A stretch of DNA of 64,000 nt from Natrinema sp046097095 (GTDB lineage Archaea; Halobacteriota; Halobacteria; Halobacteriales; Natrialbaceae). The notes beneath the pieces were generated by a model. The model worked only from the letters and a program-made list of their open reading frames with translations, did not search any database and was not told the origin of the DNA. Numbering within the stretch: the stretch's first letter is position 1; every line of letters begins with the position of its first letter. Shown here piece by piece: positions 43,759-52,676 of the stretch. The stretch covers positions 3,556,764-3,620,763 of the forward strand of contig NZ_CP175698.1 of the NCBI RefSeq assembly GCF_046097095.1, in the 5' to 3' direction. Made by a program: the position numbers and the translations under genes.

Positions 43759-44151
43759 ATGATCTCTCGAGAATTGTCCGCCCAACTCGGTGCCGCGTCC
43801 GTCGCGGTCATCGTGTTGCTCGTCGCCGCGTACTTCGACATTGGAACCGGGACGGGACCGGCCGCGATCGCAGTGACCTTGCTCTTCAACGGCGTCCTTT
43901 TCGGCGGGGCGCACCTCTATCTCGCGCTTCGGGGCGACGACGGGATGGTTCCGGTCGCGGCGCGGTGGCGCTACGTGGCGATGCTCTGCGGGCTACTCGG
44001 TGGCGGTGCGCTCGTCTACGGCGGCGACCGAACGATCGCGACCGTCACGCTCGAGACGATCGGGTTCGCGGTGCTGGCGCTCGTCGTCAGCGGGTATCTC
44101 GTCACCGAAACGGTCGCCAGCTACCGCGACGCTCGGCGGAGTGACGGATAG
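43759..44151 (+). CDS. Small membrane protein, unknown
   Basis: The 130-residue protein has four hydrophobic segments (from AASVAVIVLLVAAYF to VLALVVSGYLVTE) and a short charged C-terminus. No family motif is recognised. Start at ATG 43759 fits the leaderless TATA about 25 bp upstream. It stands alone between the esterase-like gene and a convergent ALDH. Confidence 0.55.
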   Translation: MISRELSAQLGAASVAVIVLLVAAYFDIGTGTGPAAIAVTLLFNGVLFGGAHLYLALRGDDGMVPVAARWRYVAMLCGLLGGGALVYGGDRTIATVTLETIGFAVLALVVSGYLVTETVASYRDARRSDG

Positions 44152-44206
44152 GGCCGCATCTCTGCGCTCTTCCTCAAGTTCGACGCTGGCCGTCGAACTC
44201 CCGTTC

Positions 44207-45607
44207 TTATTCGACCATCCCTGTCTCCTCGCCGGCGTCTTGCTGGACCCAGATCGTCTTCGTGTTGACGAACTCCCGGATGCCGTGTCTCGAGAGTTCT
44301 CGACCGTAGCCCGAGTCCTTGACGCCGCCGAAGGGGAGTCGGGGATCGGACTTGACGAGTTCGTTGACGAACGCCAGCCCGGACTCGAACTCGCGGGCGA
44401 CGCGCTCGCCGCGCTCTAGGTCTTCCGTCCAGACGCTCGCGCCGAGCCCGAAGCGGGTGTCGTTGGCCTTCTCGATCGCGGCATCTTCGTCGGGGACCCG
44501 GAAGACGGTCGCGACGGGGCCGAACAGTTCCTCCTGATCGGCGGGCGCATCTTCGGGCACGTCGGTCAGCACCGTCGGCGGATAGTACGCGCCTTCGCGG
44601 TCCATCGGCTCGCCGCCGAGTTCGATCTCGCCGCCTTTCTCGACGGTCTCCTCGACCTGCTTGTGGAGGTCTTCCATGAGGTCAGCGCGGGCCTGTGGCC
44701 CGATATCCGTGTCCTCGTCCATCGGATCGCCGACGGTCTGTGCGTCCATTGCCTCGACGAACCGGTCGACGAATTCGTCGTAGATCTCGTCGACCACGAC
44801 GAACCGCTTGGCCGCGATACAAGACTGGCCGTTGTTGATCAGCCGTGCCTGCACCGCCGTCTCGACGGTTTCGTCCATCGGCGCGTCCTCGAGCACGACG
44901 AACGGGTCGCTCCCGCCGAGCTCGAGGACGGTCTTTTTGAGCCGGCTGCCAGCGCTCTCGGCGACCGCTCGGCCTGCACCGTCGCTGCCGGTGAGGGTGA
45001 CGCCCGCGATGCGATCGTCCTCGATCACCGCGTCGATCTCGTCAGAGCCGATCAACAGCGTGGTAAACGCGCCCTCGGGGAAGCCGGCCTCCTCGAAGAC
45101 GTCCTGAATGGCCCGCGCGCAGCCGGGGACGTTCGAGGCGTGTTTCAGCAGCCCGACGTTGCCCGCCGCGAGGTTGGGGGCGGCAAACCGGAACACCTGC
45201 CAGAACGGGAAGTTCCAGGGCATGATCGCCAGAATCGGTCCCAGGGGCTGGTAGGCCACGACCGTCCGCGCGTCTTCGTCGCTCGCGATCACCTCGTCCT
45301 GGAGATGTTCGGCGGCGGTTTCGGCGTAGTAGTCACAGAGCCACGCGCACTTCTCGACCTCGCTGTGGGCTTGTGCGATGGGTTTCCCCATCTCCTCGGT
45401 CATCAGTTCGGCGTATTCGTCGGCGTTCTCTCGAAGCACCTCGCCCGCCCTCGCGAGCAGCCGCTGGCGCGTCTCGATCGGCGTTTCGGCCCACTCTTCG
45501 AAGGTCTCGGCCGCCCGCGCAATATGGTCGTCTCGCTCGTCGGCCGACGTTTCCTCGAAGCGGTCGACTACGTCTCCCGTCGCCGGATTCGTACTCTCGA
45601 TGGACAT
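44207..45607 (-). CDS. gabD: NAD(P)-dependent aldehyde dehydrogenase, succinate-semialdehyde dehydrogenase type
   Basis: The 466-residue ALDH has MPWNFPFWQV, GSDGAGRAVAESAG (cofactor loop), LELGGSDPFVVL with the general-base Glu, and NNGQSCIAAKR with the catalytic Cys. SDPFVVLEDA and LPFGGVKDSGYGREL resemble GabD/YneI-type succinate-semialdehyde dehydrogenases. The upstream ORF extension is not used since the ATG at 45607 matches the family and has a TACTAAGCAG box about 25 bp upstream. The exact aldehyde is not certain. Confidence 0.82.
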   Translation of the reverse strand: MSIESTNPATGDVVDRFEETSADERDDHIARAAETFEEWAETPIETRQRLLARAGEVLRENADEYAELMTEEMGKPIAQAHSEVEKCAWLCDYYAETAAEHLQDEVIASDEDARTVVAYQPLGPILAIMPWNFPFWQVFRFAAPNLAAGNVGLLKHASNVPGCARAIQDVFEEAGFPEGAFTTLLIGSDEIDAVIEDDRIAGVTLTGSDGAGRAVAESAGSRLKKTVLELGGSDPFVVLEDAPMDETVETAVQARLINNGQSCIAAKRFVVVDEIYDEFVDRFVEAMDAQTVGDPMDEDTDIGPQARADLMEDLHKQVEETVEKGGEIELGGEPMDREGAYYPPTVLTDVPEDAPADQEELFGPVATVFRVPDEDAAIEKANDTRFGLGASVWTEDLERGERVAREFESGLAFVNELVKSDPRLPFGGVKDSGYGRELSRHGIREFVNTKTIWVQQDAGEETGMVE

Positions 45608-45727
45608 GCAGCGAGTGACCACGACGAACTGCTTAGTACGCGGGGCTGCCCACTCCGGGATGAGTCCGTTCGTCACGGTCGTTCGTGCCACACAACCACT
45701 AAATCCGCAGAATTCCTAGGAACTCCC

Positions 45728-45940
45728 ATGCCAACGTACACGTACCGCGACGATTCGCAGCCGCCGCCCGAGCGGCGAAAGACCGTTCTCTTCTGTCCCG
45801 AGTGTGATCATCAGGGCCCGCTCACCGACGACTGGGACGCGACGACGGAACGTGGCGATCGACTGCTCGTCTGTCCCGCCTGCGGGACCGTTGTCGACCG
45901 CCGGTCTCGGACCCGGTGCGATCCGGCCGAAGCGGCGTAA
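45728..45940 (+). CDS. Small zinc-ribbon protein
   Basis: The 70-residue protein starts MPTYTYRDDSQPPPERR and has two knuckles, FCPEC (C23, C26) and VCPAC (C49, C52), forming one zinc ribbon. Such haloarchaeal mini-proteins are common and of unknown function. It lies divergently from the ALDH gene, with 120 bp between them. Confidence 0.7.
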   Translation: MPTYTYRDDSQPPPERRKTVLFCPECDHQGPLTDDWDATTERGDRLLVCPACGTVVDRRSRTRCDPAEAA

Positions 45941-46021
45941 CTCGAGCGCGGTCCGCTCTTCCGATCGCGTTTCAGGTTCCATCGAGCCAACGGCTTTACT
46001 CCCGGACAAACGACCGTTTGT

Positions 46022-46882
46022 ATGGCCCGCAGAAGTGTACTGTTCACACCCGGTGACCGGCCCGAGATGTGCCGCAAGGCTCCCGAGGCGGGGGCCGATG
46101 TAATTATTTTCGACCTCGAGGACGCCGTTGCCCCGCAGTCCAAGGGCGAGGCCCGCGGGGCCGTCCGTGACGTGCTGTCCGAGCCCGACTTCGACCCGGA
46201 CTGTGAGGTCTGCGTTCGCGTCAACGCCGCCGACGATGGACGGGCCGACGACCTCGAGACGCTGTTCGCGGATGGAGTTCCCGACGCGCTCGAGAGCCTC
46301 ATGCTGCCGAAGGTCGGCTCCGCCGACGACGTTCGCGACCTCGCGAGCGACCTCGAGGCCGCGGGTTCATCGCTGCCGATCTTGGCGCTGCTCGAGAACG
46401 CCGCCGGAATCCTTGCAGCGCCCGAAATCGCGGCCGTTCCCGCGACCGACGCGGTGGTGTTCGGCGCGGAGGATCTCGCGGCGGATATCGGCGCGACGCG
46501 GACCGCCGACGGAACCGAGGTGCTCTATGCACGCGAACGCGTCGTGCTCGCGGCGGCGGCCGCCGACTGTGCGGCGATCGACACCATCGTCTCCGATTTC
46601 GAAGACGAGACCGCGCTCCGTGAGGACGCCGAATTTGCCGTCGAACTCGGGTACGACGGGAAGTTGGCGATCCACCCGGCACAGGTCGGCCCGATAAACG
46701 AGGCGTTCACGCCCTCGGCCGACGACCGCGAATGGGCCGAGCGCGTTCTCGCGGCCAAGCGCGAGGCCGATGCCGAAGGACGCGGCGTCTTCGCGGTCGA
46801 CGGCGAGATGATCGACGCACCGTTGATCGCCCGGGCCGAACGGATCCGCGACCGAGCCGATGCCGCTTCCGACGAAAACTGA
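46022..46882 (+). CDS. citE: CitE-like lyase (HpcH/HpaI family; malyl-CoA or beta-methylmalyl-CoA lyase candidate)
   Basis: The 286-residue TIM-barrel enzyme has SVLFTPGDRPEM, FDLEDAV (Mg/CoA region with D-E), VCVRVNA, LMLPKVG, LLENAAGI (metal Glu), FGAEDLAADIGA and LGYDGKLAIHPAQV. Members cleave citryl-CoA, malyl-CoA or beta-methylmalyl-CoA. No citrate lyase alpha or gamma subunit is nearby, so it is not a classical citrate lyase. Adjacent glutamate dehydrogenase fits the haloarchaeal methylaspartate cycle, in which beta-methylmalyl-CoA lyase is needed, but this is inference. Confidence 0.8.
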   Translation: MARRSVLFTPGDRPEMCRKAPEAGADVIIFDLEDAVAPQSKGEARGAVRDVLSEPDFDPDCEVCVRVNAADDGRADDLETLFADGVPDALESLMLPKVGSADDVRDLASDLEAAGSSLPILALLENAAGILAAPEIAAVPATDAVVFGAEDLAADIGATRTADGTEVLYARERVVLAAAAADCAAIDTIVSDFEDETALREDAEFAVELGYDGKLAIHPAQVGPINEAFTPSADDREWAERVLAAKREADAEGRGVFAVDGEMIDAPLIARAERIRDRADAASDEN

Positions 46883-46900
46883 CCAAACAGTCAGTATAAA
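46879..46900 (+). promoter_or_regulatory. Inverted repeat plus TATA region before glutamate dehydrogenase
   Basis: CTGAC and GTCAG (46879-46883, 46890-46894) flank six bases and abut TATAAA (46895-46900). Transcription from here would give a leader of about 65 nt before the ATG at 46990. A weaker TATA-like CGCTTATCC near 46958 could instead drive a leaderless transcript. Confidence 0.35.
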
Positions 46901-46989
46901 TAGTGATTAAATCCGCATAGGTTGACACCCATACCCTTCCATGGTAGACATTCGCTACGCTTATCCCGAGTCGACGAAACCCCTATCGT

Positions 46990-48246
46990 ATGAGCCAGGA
47001 AGCCAATCCGTTCGAGAGCCTGCAGTCGCAAATCGACGAGGCCGCGACCTACCTCGACATCGGCGACGACGTGATCGAGCGCCTCAAATATCCCGAGCGC
47101 GTCCTCGAGACGAACCTCACGATCGAACGCGACGACGGCACCCTCGAGCGATTCAAAGCCTTCCGATCGCAGTTCAACGGCGACCGCGGACCGTACAAGG
47201 GCGGCATCCGCTACCACCCGCAGGTCTCCCGCGACGAGGTCAGGGCGCTGTCCGGCTGGATGACCTACAAGACTGCGATCGTCGACATTCCGCTCGGCGG
47301 CGGCAAGGGCGGCATCATCCTCGATCCGGACGACTACTCAGAGAGCGAGCTCGAGCGCCTCACCCGCTCGTTCGCGAAGGAACTGCGACCGATGATCGGC
47401 GAGGACCGCGACGTGCCCGCGCCCGACGTGAACACGGGCCAGCGGGAGATGAACTGGATCAAAGACACCTACGAGACCTTAGAGAACACGACCGAACCGG
47501 GCGTCATCACGGGCAAGGCGCTCGACTCGGGCGGCAGTGAGGGCCGCGTCGAGGCCACCGGCCGCTCGACGGTCATCGCCGCGCGCGAGGCCTTCGACTA
47601 CCTCGACAAGGACCTCGAGGGCGCGACCGTCGCCGTGCAGGGCTACGGCAACGCCGGCTGGATCGCTGCGAAACTGATCGACGAGATGGGCGCGACCGTC
47701 GTCGCCGCCAGCGACTCGAGTGGCGGCATCTACAACCCCGACGGCTTCGACCCGGTCGCGGCTAAAGACCACAAAAACGAGACCGGCAGCGTCGTCGGCT
47801 ACGAGGAAAGCGAGGAGGAGATCACCAACGACGAGGTGCTCACGCTCGACGTCGACCTGCTGATCCCCGCGGCACTCGAGAACGCGGTCGACGAGGACCT
47901 CGCCGCGGACGTGTCGGCCGACGTCATCTCGGAGGCGGCAAACGGGCCGTTGACCCCCGCGGCCGACGAAGTCCTCAAGGAGAAGGACGTCTTCGTCATC
48001 CCGGACATCCTCGCGAACGCGGGCGGCGTCACCGTCTCCTACTTCGAGTGGGTCCAGAACCGCCAGCGCTTCTACTGGTCGGAAGAGCGCGTCAACGAGG
48101 AACTCGAGACGGTCATCGTCGACGCCTTCGACGCGCTGGTCGAGGCCTACGAGGAGAACGACCTCGACAACCCCCGAACGGCGGCCTACGTCGTCGCCAT
48201 CCAGCGCGTCGCCGACGCCTTCGCGGAAGCCGGCAGCTGGCCCTGA
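46990..48246 (+). CDS. gdhB: Glutamate dehydrogenase
   Basis: The 418-residue hexameric-type enzyme has catalytic Lys in PLGGGKGGI, DVNTGQREMNW near 140, the Rossmann glycine motif GYGNAGWIAAK, and the C-terminal DILANAGGVTVSYFEWVQN. It interconverts glutamate and 2-oxoglutarate. NAD or NADP preference cannot be read with certainty. 2-oxoglutarate produced could be used by KorAB at the start of the window. It has its own promoter. Confidence 0.9.
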   Translation: MSQEANPFESLQSQIDEAATYLDIGDDVIERLKYPERVLETNLTIERDDGTLERFKAFRSQFNGDRGPYKGGIRYHPQVSRDEVRALSGWMTYKTAIVDIPLGGGKGGIILDPDDYSESELERLTRSFAKELRPMIGEDRDVPAPDVNTGQREMNWIKDTYETLENTTEPGVITGKALDSGGSEGRVEATGRSTVIAAREAFDYLDKDLEGATVAVQGYGNAGWIAAKLIDEMGATVVAASDSSGGIYNPDGFDPVAAKDHKNETGSVVGYEESEEEITNDEVLTLDVDLLIPAALENAVDEDLAADVSADVISEAANGPLTPAADEVLKEKDVFVIPDILANAGGVTVSYFEWVQNRQRFYWSEERVNEELETVIVDAFDALVEAYEENDLDNPRTAAYVVAIQRVADAFAEAGSWP

Positions 48247-48371
48247 TCGCTCGTCCGCCCGTCGGTTCGCGGCACCGGCCGATTCCCGGCTGAGCGCCCG
48301 ATTATTCTCGTATTGACAGACGGTCGCCGTTCCAATAAACACTTACCAACCGGACCGTCATTTACAGGGAA

Positions 48372-49193
48372 ATGAATCGACGACGCGTCCTGGCAGGGAT
48401 CGGGGCCGCCGGTCTCGCCAGCCTGTCCGGTTGTCTTGGACTGGTCGGCATGGCCAAACACGAGTCCGCACCCGCGGGCGTCAAGAGCAGTACCCGCGCG
48501 GAAACGGGCTACGAACAGACCGCCGTCGAGGAGATCGGCGTCAAGAAGGAGGTTCCCGGCGGAGGCATCACCGGAACGGTCTCGGTGACCAACCACATGA
48601 CGAAACACGAGAAGACCGTCGACATGGGGCCGCTCGGGCGCAAGCGCGGGGCCGTCTTCAACGTCCTGACGACCCCGAAAGTCAAACTCCTCGGCAAACA
48701 GTTCAACCCCGTCGAGGAGATGTCGACCAAGGAACTCGTCGAACTCGTCGAGAACAACTACAACGGCATCGGAAACATCTCTCACGAGGAAGACACCGAG
48801 ATCACGATCCTCGAGGAGACAACGACCCGCTCGCGGTTCACCGCCGACGCGAAATTCAACGGCCAGAGCGTCACGGTCGACCTCCACATCACGAAAGCGG
48901 TCGAGGCCAACGGCGACCTGATCGTGACGATCGGCGTCTATCCCGAACAGCTCCGGATGCAAGAGGAGCCAAACGTCACGGCGCTCGCTAAAGCGGTGAC
49001 GACCGAGATCGACGAAAGCACCGCGGGCGGCGATGGCAGCGGAAACGAGAGCAGTGGCGATAGCGGTGGAAACGAGAGCAGTGGCGATAGCGGTGGAAAC
49101 GAGAGCAGCAGTGAATCGAACAGTACGGACGAGCAAGACTCGGACGGCAATCAAAGCGACGGGAACGAAAGCGACGGCGGCGTCCTCGGCTGA
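48372..49193 (+). CDS. DUF6517-like lipoprotein with Gly/Ser/Asn/Glu repeat tail
   Basis: The 273-residue paralogue of the 5862 protein has a Tat motif (N2-RRRVL) and lipobox C21 (ASLSGC). It repeats the family order: ETGYEQTAVEEIG, GAVFNVLTTPKVKLLGKQFNPVEEMSTKELVELV and GVYPEQL. The last 45 residues are a low-complexity SGNESSGDSG tail built from 27-bp tandem repeats (49041-49110). As the tail is acidic and hydrophilic it may lie outside the cell as a spacer. Function is unknown. Confidence 0.78.
   Translation: MNRRRVLAGIGAAGLASLSGCLGLVGMAKHESAPAGVKSSTRAETGYEQTAVEEIGVKKEVPGGGITGTVSVTNHMTKHEKTVDMGPLGRKRGAVFNVLTTPKVKLLGKQFNPVEEMSTKELVELVENNYNGIGNISHEEDTEITILEETTTRSRFTADAKFNGQSVTVDLHITKAVEANGDLIVTIGVYPEQLRMQEEPNVTALAKAVTTEIDESTAGGDGSGNESSGDSGGNESSGDSGGNESSSESNSTDEQDSDGNQSDGNESDGGVLG
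49041..49110 (+). repeat. 27-bp tandem repeat, about 2.6 copies, in a lipoprotein tail
   Basis: Two perfect copies at 49041-49067 and 49068-49094 start with GGAAACGAGAGCAGTG, and a third partial copy follows to 49110. In frame this gives GNESSGDSG units. Such repeats can change copy number by slippage. Confidence 0.85.
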
Positions 49194-49245
49194 GTTCGCG
49201 CGGTGCCGGAGCCGCCGTGAGCTGCGAGCCACGGGCCACGAGCGA

Positions 49246-50388
49246 TCAGAGACCGAGTTCGCGCCCGATGACGTGGTGTTGAATCTCGCTCGTCCCCTCA
49301 CCGATCTCCATGAGCTTCGCGTCGCGATAGAAGCGCTGGGGGGCGAAATCGGTGGTGTAGCCGTAGCCACCGAGCACCTGGACGGCGTCTTCTGCGACCT
49401 CGCGAGCGGCCTCGCTGGCGTCGAGTTTCGCGAGCGCGGACTCTCTAGTCACGGGCTCGCCCCGATCGTATGTCCGGGCGGCCTGCCGAGTGAGCAGCCG
49501 CGCGCGCTCGGTCTTGCGATACATGTCGACGATCGTGTCCCGGATCGCGTCGAACTCACAGATCGGCTGCCCGAACTGCTCGCGCTCTTTGCTGTAGGCT
49601 TTCGCGTGTTCGTACGCACCCTGTGCGAGCCCCGTCGAGAGCGCGGCGATCGAGATTCGGCCGCCGTCTAAGGTCGTCTTCGTCTGCTCCCAGCCGTCGC
49701 CTTCATCGCCGAGCAGGCGGTCTGCGGGCAGGCGCACGTCCTCGAGCGAGATTTCGCAGGTCGGCGAGGCGTTGAGCCCCATCTTGTCCCAGATCGTCGT
49801 CACCTCGAAGCCGTCGTCCTCGCGGGGGTCGACGATGAACGTCGAGATGCCGTCGGAGCCCGCGTCGGGGTCTGTGACGGCCTTGACGAGGACCGAGCCC
49901 GCCTCCGAGGCGTTCGTGATGAACTGCTTGGTCCCGTTGAGCACCCATTCGTCGCCGTCCCGTTTGGCTCGAGTATCCATATCGGAGGCGTCGGAGCCGC
50001 TGTCGGGTTCGGTCAGCGCCCAGCCGCCGACGTACTCGCCCTCGGCGAGCGGGCGCAGCCAGCGTTCTTTCTGGGCCTCGGTGCCGAACAGTTCGATCGG
50101 TTTCGACGCAAGAGACGTGTGTGCGACGTAGGAGAGCCCGATCGCGCCGGAGACACGGCCGAGTTCCTCGGCGACCAGCGCGTACATGAGCGTCTCGCCG
50201 CCGAGACCGCCGTACTCCTCGGCGATCGGCACGCCCATCATGTCGAGTTCGGCCAACTGGTCGAAGATTTCCGTGGGGAACCGGTGTTCGTCCTCGATCT
50301 CCTGGGCGATCGGCTCGATCTCCGTCTCGCAGAACTCCCTGACAGTCTCCCGGATCATCCGGTGTTCGTCGGGCAGATCGGCGGCCAT
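49246..50388 (-). CDS. Acyl-CoA dehydrogenase
   Basis: The 380-residue flavoenzyme has GLSYVAHTSLASKPI, ALTEPDSGSDASDM, QFITNASEAG, YSKEREQFGQPICEFDAI and the C-terminal QVLGGYGYTTDFAPQRFYRDAKLMEIGEGTSEI with the catalytic Glu. It oxidises acyl-CoA to enoyl-CoA. Its loop after DTRAKRDGDEW lacks the insert seen in the 28212 gene. Chain-length preference is unknown. The start at ATG 50388 matches the family (MAADLPDEHRMIRETV). Confidence 0.88.
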   Translation of the reverse strand: MAADLPDEHRMIRETVREFCETEIEPIAQEIEDEHRFPTEIFDQLAELDMMGVPIAEEYGGLGGETLMYALVAEELGRVSGAIGLSYVAHTSLASKPIELFGTEAQKERWLRPLAEGEYVGGWALTEPDSGSDASDMDTRAKRDGDEWVLNGTKQFITNASEAGSVLVKAVTDPDAGSDGISTFIVDPREDDGFEVTTIWDKMGLNASPTCEISLEDVRLPADRLLGDEGDGWEQTKTTLDGGRISIAALSTGLAQGAYEHAKAYSKEREQFGQPICEFDAIRDTIVDMYRKTERARLLTRQAARTYDRGEPVTRESALAKLDASEAAREVAEDAVQVLGGYGYTTDFAPQRFYRDAKLMEIGEGTSEIQHHVIGRELGL

Positions 50389-50450
50389 ACGTGATACTCG
50401 ATCGTCTGTGAGATAAGCCCACTGCCGATACTCGGTCGCCGAGGTCGGGG

Positions 50451-51623
50451 CTATCGCCAGCCGCCGTTTTGGTCGTCGTCCTCGTCGTCAGTGTCGTCCC
50501 AGCCGCTCGAGCGACCCCAGTCCGTCTCGTCGTCAGGGTCGTCCCGACCGCGGTCATCGTCCCAGCCGGTTTCGTCATCGAACTCGTCGGGCCGACTCGT
50601 CGGATCGCGGTCGTTCGGACGGGCACGCCAGTTTGCCGCCCCCTCGCGGGCCGCCGCGCGCCGATCGGGAATCAGATCGAGGGCTGTGTTCGTGTCTCCG
50701 AGTAGCAACAGCGCGTAGTACTGGAAGTAGGCGGCGACCGGTGCCCAGACTGCGCCGAACAGGAGCAACCCGAGCAGCGCACCGAGCAGGCCAACGGGAA
50801 TCGAGAGCAGCGCACCGAGCGAGCCCAGCGCGAACACGAGGAGCGCGATGACGATGACGAACGGGACCACGAGGACGAGCGCGGCGAGTCCGGCGACGAT
50901 CCAGACCGCGCTCCCGGCGACCAGTTGGAGGATCCAGACCACCAGTAGATACACGAGGTACTCGGTCCAGTTCGGACGCAGCGTCCCCCAGAACCGACGC
51001 CAGGCTCCGAGGACGCCTCGATCCTTGAGCAGCATGATCGGCGCGACGAACGCGGAGGTGAACTGCGACAGGAGCCCGTAGAGCAATCCGACGATGATCG
51101 CGTACGGGAGAAACGCCAGAGCGGAGCCGACCAAGAGCGTGACCTGCCCGCCCATCGCGAAAAAGACGACGAGCAGAATCGGCACGCCAAGGAGGAGCAG
51201 CGCCGCGAGCCCGAGTCCAAGTCGAAATAGGAACAGCGACAGGCCGCGGCCGGTGTTGGTCCCGAAGTAGCGTCTGATGTGGACCTCGCCCGTCCGAAGC
51301 GACTCGAGGAAGACGAACGTCATGACGGCGGAGAGAAATTCGTAGCCGAGCCAGAGGACGAGGAAGATCGCGAGCACGACGAGCCCCCAGAGCAGTAGTT
51401 GCGACGTCGGAGCGGGCTCTTCGATCTCGGATGGCCCATCGTCTTGTACGGGGCCGTCGGTGACCGGGCCGACGTTCCCGCCGGACAACGCCGGTGCGCC
51501 GAACCCGAACGATGTCACGAACAGGACGACGATCGCGAGGCGCAACCACTGGGCCGCATCGATCGGTGCGAAAAACTCCCGCGTTACGTCGATCGCATCG
51601 CTCAGGGTATCGATCGCAAACAT
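50451..51623 (-). CDS. DUF7544-like polytopic membrane protein with acidic Trp-rich tail
   Basis: The 390-residue protein has about seven to eight transmembrane helices (from residue 26 to about 325) and a cytoplasmic or external C-terminal tail of about 60 residues rich in D/E, R and W (DETGWDDDRGRDDPDDETDWG). The ATG at 51623 (MFAIDTLSDAIDVTREFF) is chosen over an upstream in-frame start. It shares a divergent intergenic region with the kinase gene, where three direct repeats occur. Confidence 0.65.
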   Translation of the reverse strand: MFAIDTLSDAIDVTREFFAPIDAAQWLRLAIVVLFVTSFGFGAPALSGGNVGPVTDGPVQDDGPSEIEEPAPTSQLLLWGLVVLAIFLVLWLGYEFLSAVMTFVFLESLRTGEVHIRRYFGTNTGRGLSLFLFRLGLGLAALLLLGVPILLVVFFAMGGQVTLLVGSALAFLPYAIIVGLLYGLLSQFTSAFVAPIMLLKDRGVLGAWRRFWGTLRPNWTEYLVYLLVVWILQLVAGSAVWIVAGLAALVLVVPFVIVIALLVFALGSLGALLSIPVGLLGALLGLLLFGAVWAPVAAYFQYYALLLLGDTNTALDLIPDRRAAAREGAANWRARPNDRDPTSRPDEFDDETGWDDDRGRDDPDDETDWGRSSGWDDTDDEDDDQNGGWR

Positions 51624-51707
51624 TTCCCTCAGATACCATGTCAGCGGTGATAGTAGTGTTGTATCGTCCCGCAAGTCGCTCGGCGGACGGCAGTTTCTCG
51701 CTCCAAT

Positions 51708-51743
51708 ATGTCACATGCTATGTCACATTCAGTCGATGTCACT
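51708..51743. repeat. Three direct repeats in a divergent promoter region
   Basis: ATGTCACAT occurs at 51708-51716 and 51720-51728, and ATGTCACTT at 51736-51744. The first two have a 12-bp period. They lie between the start of the membrane protein at 51623 and the kinase at 51783, upstream of the kinase TATA (CATTTAAC, 51752-51759). Confidence 0.55.
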
Positions 51744-51782
51744 TCGAGACGCATTTAACGCCGCCGGCCGTGATTCCGATGT

Positions 51783-52592
51783 ATGGACATCCGCCGGCTC
51801 GCACGTGGCACCGTGGAGTGGAGCCGCATCGAGCGTGTCGTTCGCACGCTGGCGGATCGGTACGACCGCGACGGGGTCCGCGTGGAGTTCCTCGAGGCGG
51901 ACAACTGGCTCTCGACACCCTGTGTCATCGACGACGAGTGGTTCGTCAAGATCGTCTCTCGACAGAACGCGCTGGTCCACGCCGTCCTGACGACGGGCCG
52001 GAATGTCGGCGCGTTCTCCTCGGGCACGGAGGGCTTTTTCGACCGGTTCGACACGCCACGCGAGATGGTCGAACACGAGTACGCGGCGACCGAGCGGATG
52101 CGCGAAATCGGCGTCAACGCGCCTCGGCCCATCGACGCCTTCGAAGTCAACGGGCTCGGCGTCCTCGTCCTCGAGTACCTCCCCGATTTCGAGTCGCTCG
52201 ACGATGTCTCCGACGACGTGGTCGCCGAGCGCGCGCCGGAACTGTTCGAGATGCTCGCGACGCTGCACGATCACGGGCTGGCCCATGGCGACCTGCGGGC
52301 CGAGAACATCCTGCTCTGTGACGACGAGTTCTACTTCATCGATGCCACCAGCGTTCACGACGACCGCGTTCCAGAGACGACCGCATACGACCTGGCCTGC
52401 GCGCTGGCCGTCCTCGAGCCCCGGATCGGTCCGCGAGACGCCGTCGACGCGGCCGCGACCGTCTACGACGGCGATACGCTGCTCTCGGCGCGGGAGTTCC
52501 TCGATTTCGTCCGGCTCCGACCCGACCACGAGTTCGACTCGACGACGCTGCGTAGCGAACTCGAGAAGGCGGCGGACCTGACCGAGCAGTGA
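51783..52592 (+). CDS. RIO/APH-like protein kinase
   Basis: The 269-residue kinase-fold protein has the Lys of FVKIV (K56) for ATP, EYLP at the hinge and the catalytic loop H168-G-D170-L-R-A-E-N175. The metal Asp lies in FIDATS (D187), replacing the usual DFG. The HGDLRxENI pattern is typical of RIO, Bud32 and APH relatives in archaea. It probably phosphorylates a protein or small molecule, with unknown target. A leaderless promoter lies upstream. Confidence 0.78.
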   Translation: MDIRRLARGTVEWSRIERVVRTLADRYDRDGVRVEFLEADNWLSTPCVIDDEWFVKIVSRQNALVHAVLTTGRNVGAFSSGTEGFFDRFDTPREMVEHEYAATERMREIGVNAPRPIDAFEVNGLGVLVLEYLPDFESLDDVSDDVVAERAPELFEMLATLHDHGLAHGDLRAENILLCDDEFYFIDATSVHDDRVPETTAYDLACALAVLEPRIGPRDAVDAAATVYDGDTLLSAREFLDFVRLRPDHEFDSTTLRSELEKAADLTEQ

Positions 52593-52676
52593 CGTGGCCG
52601 CGACGCGCCGCCGAACGCCGTCCCACAGGCCACTGCAGGCACCAGCGGTTTTCGCGGACTGGCGCTACGCCGACGT

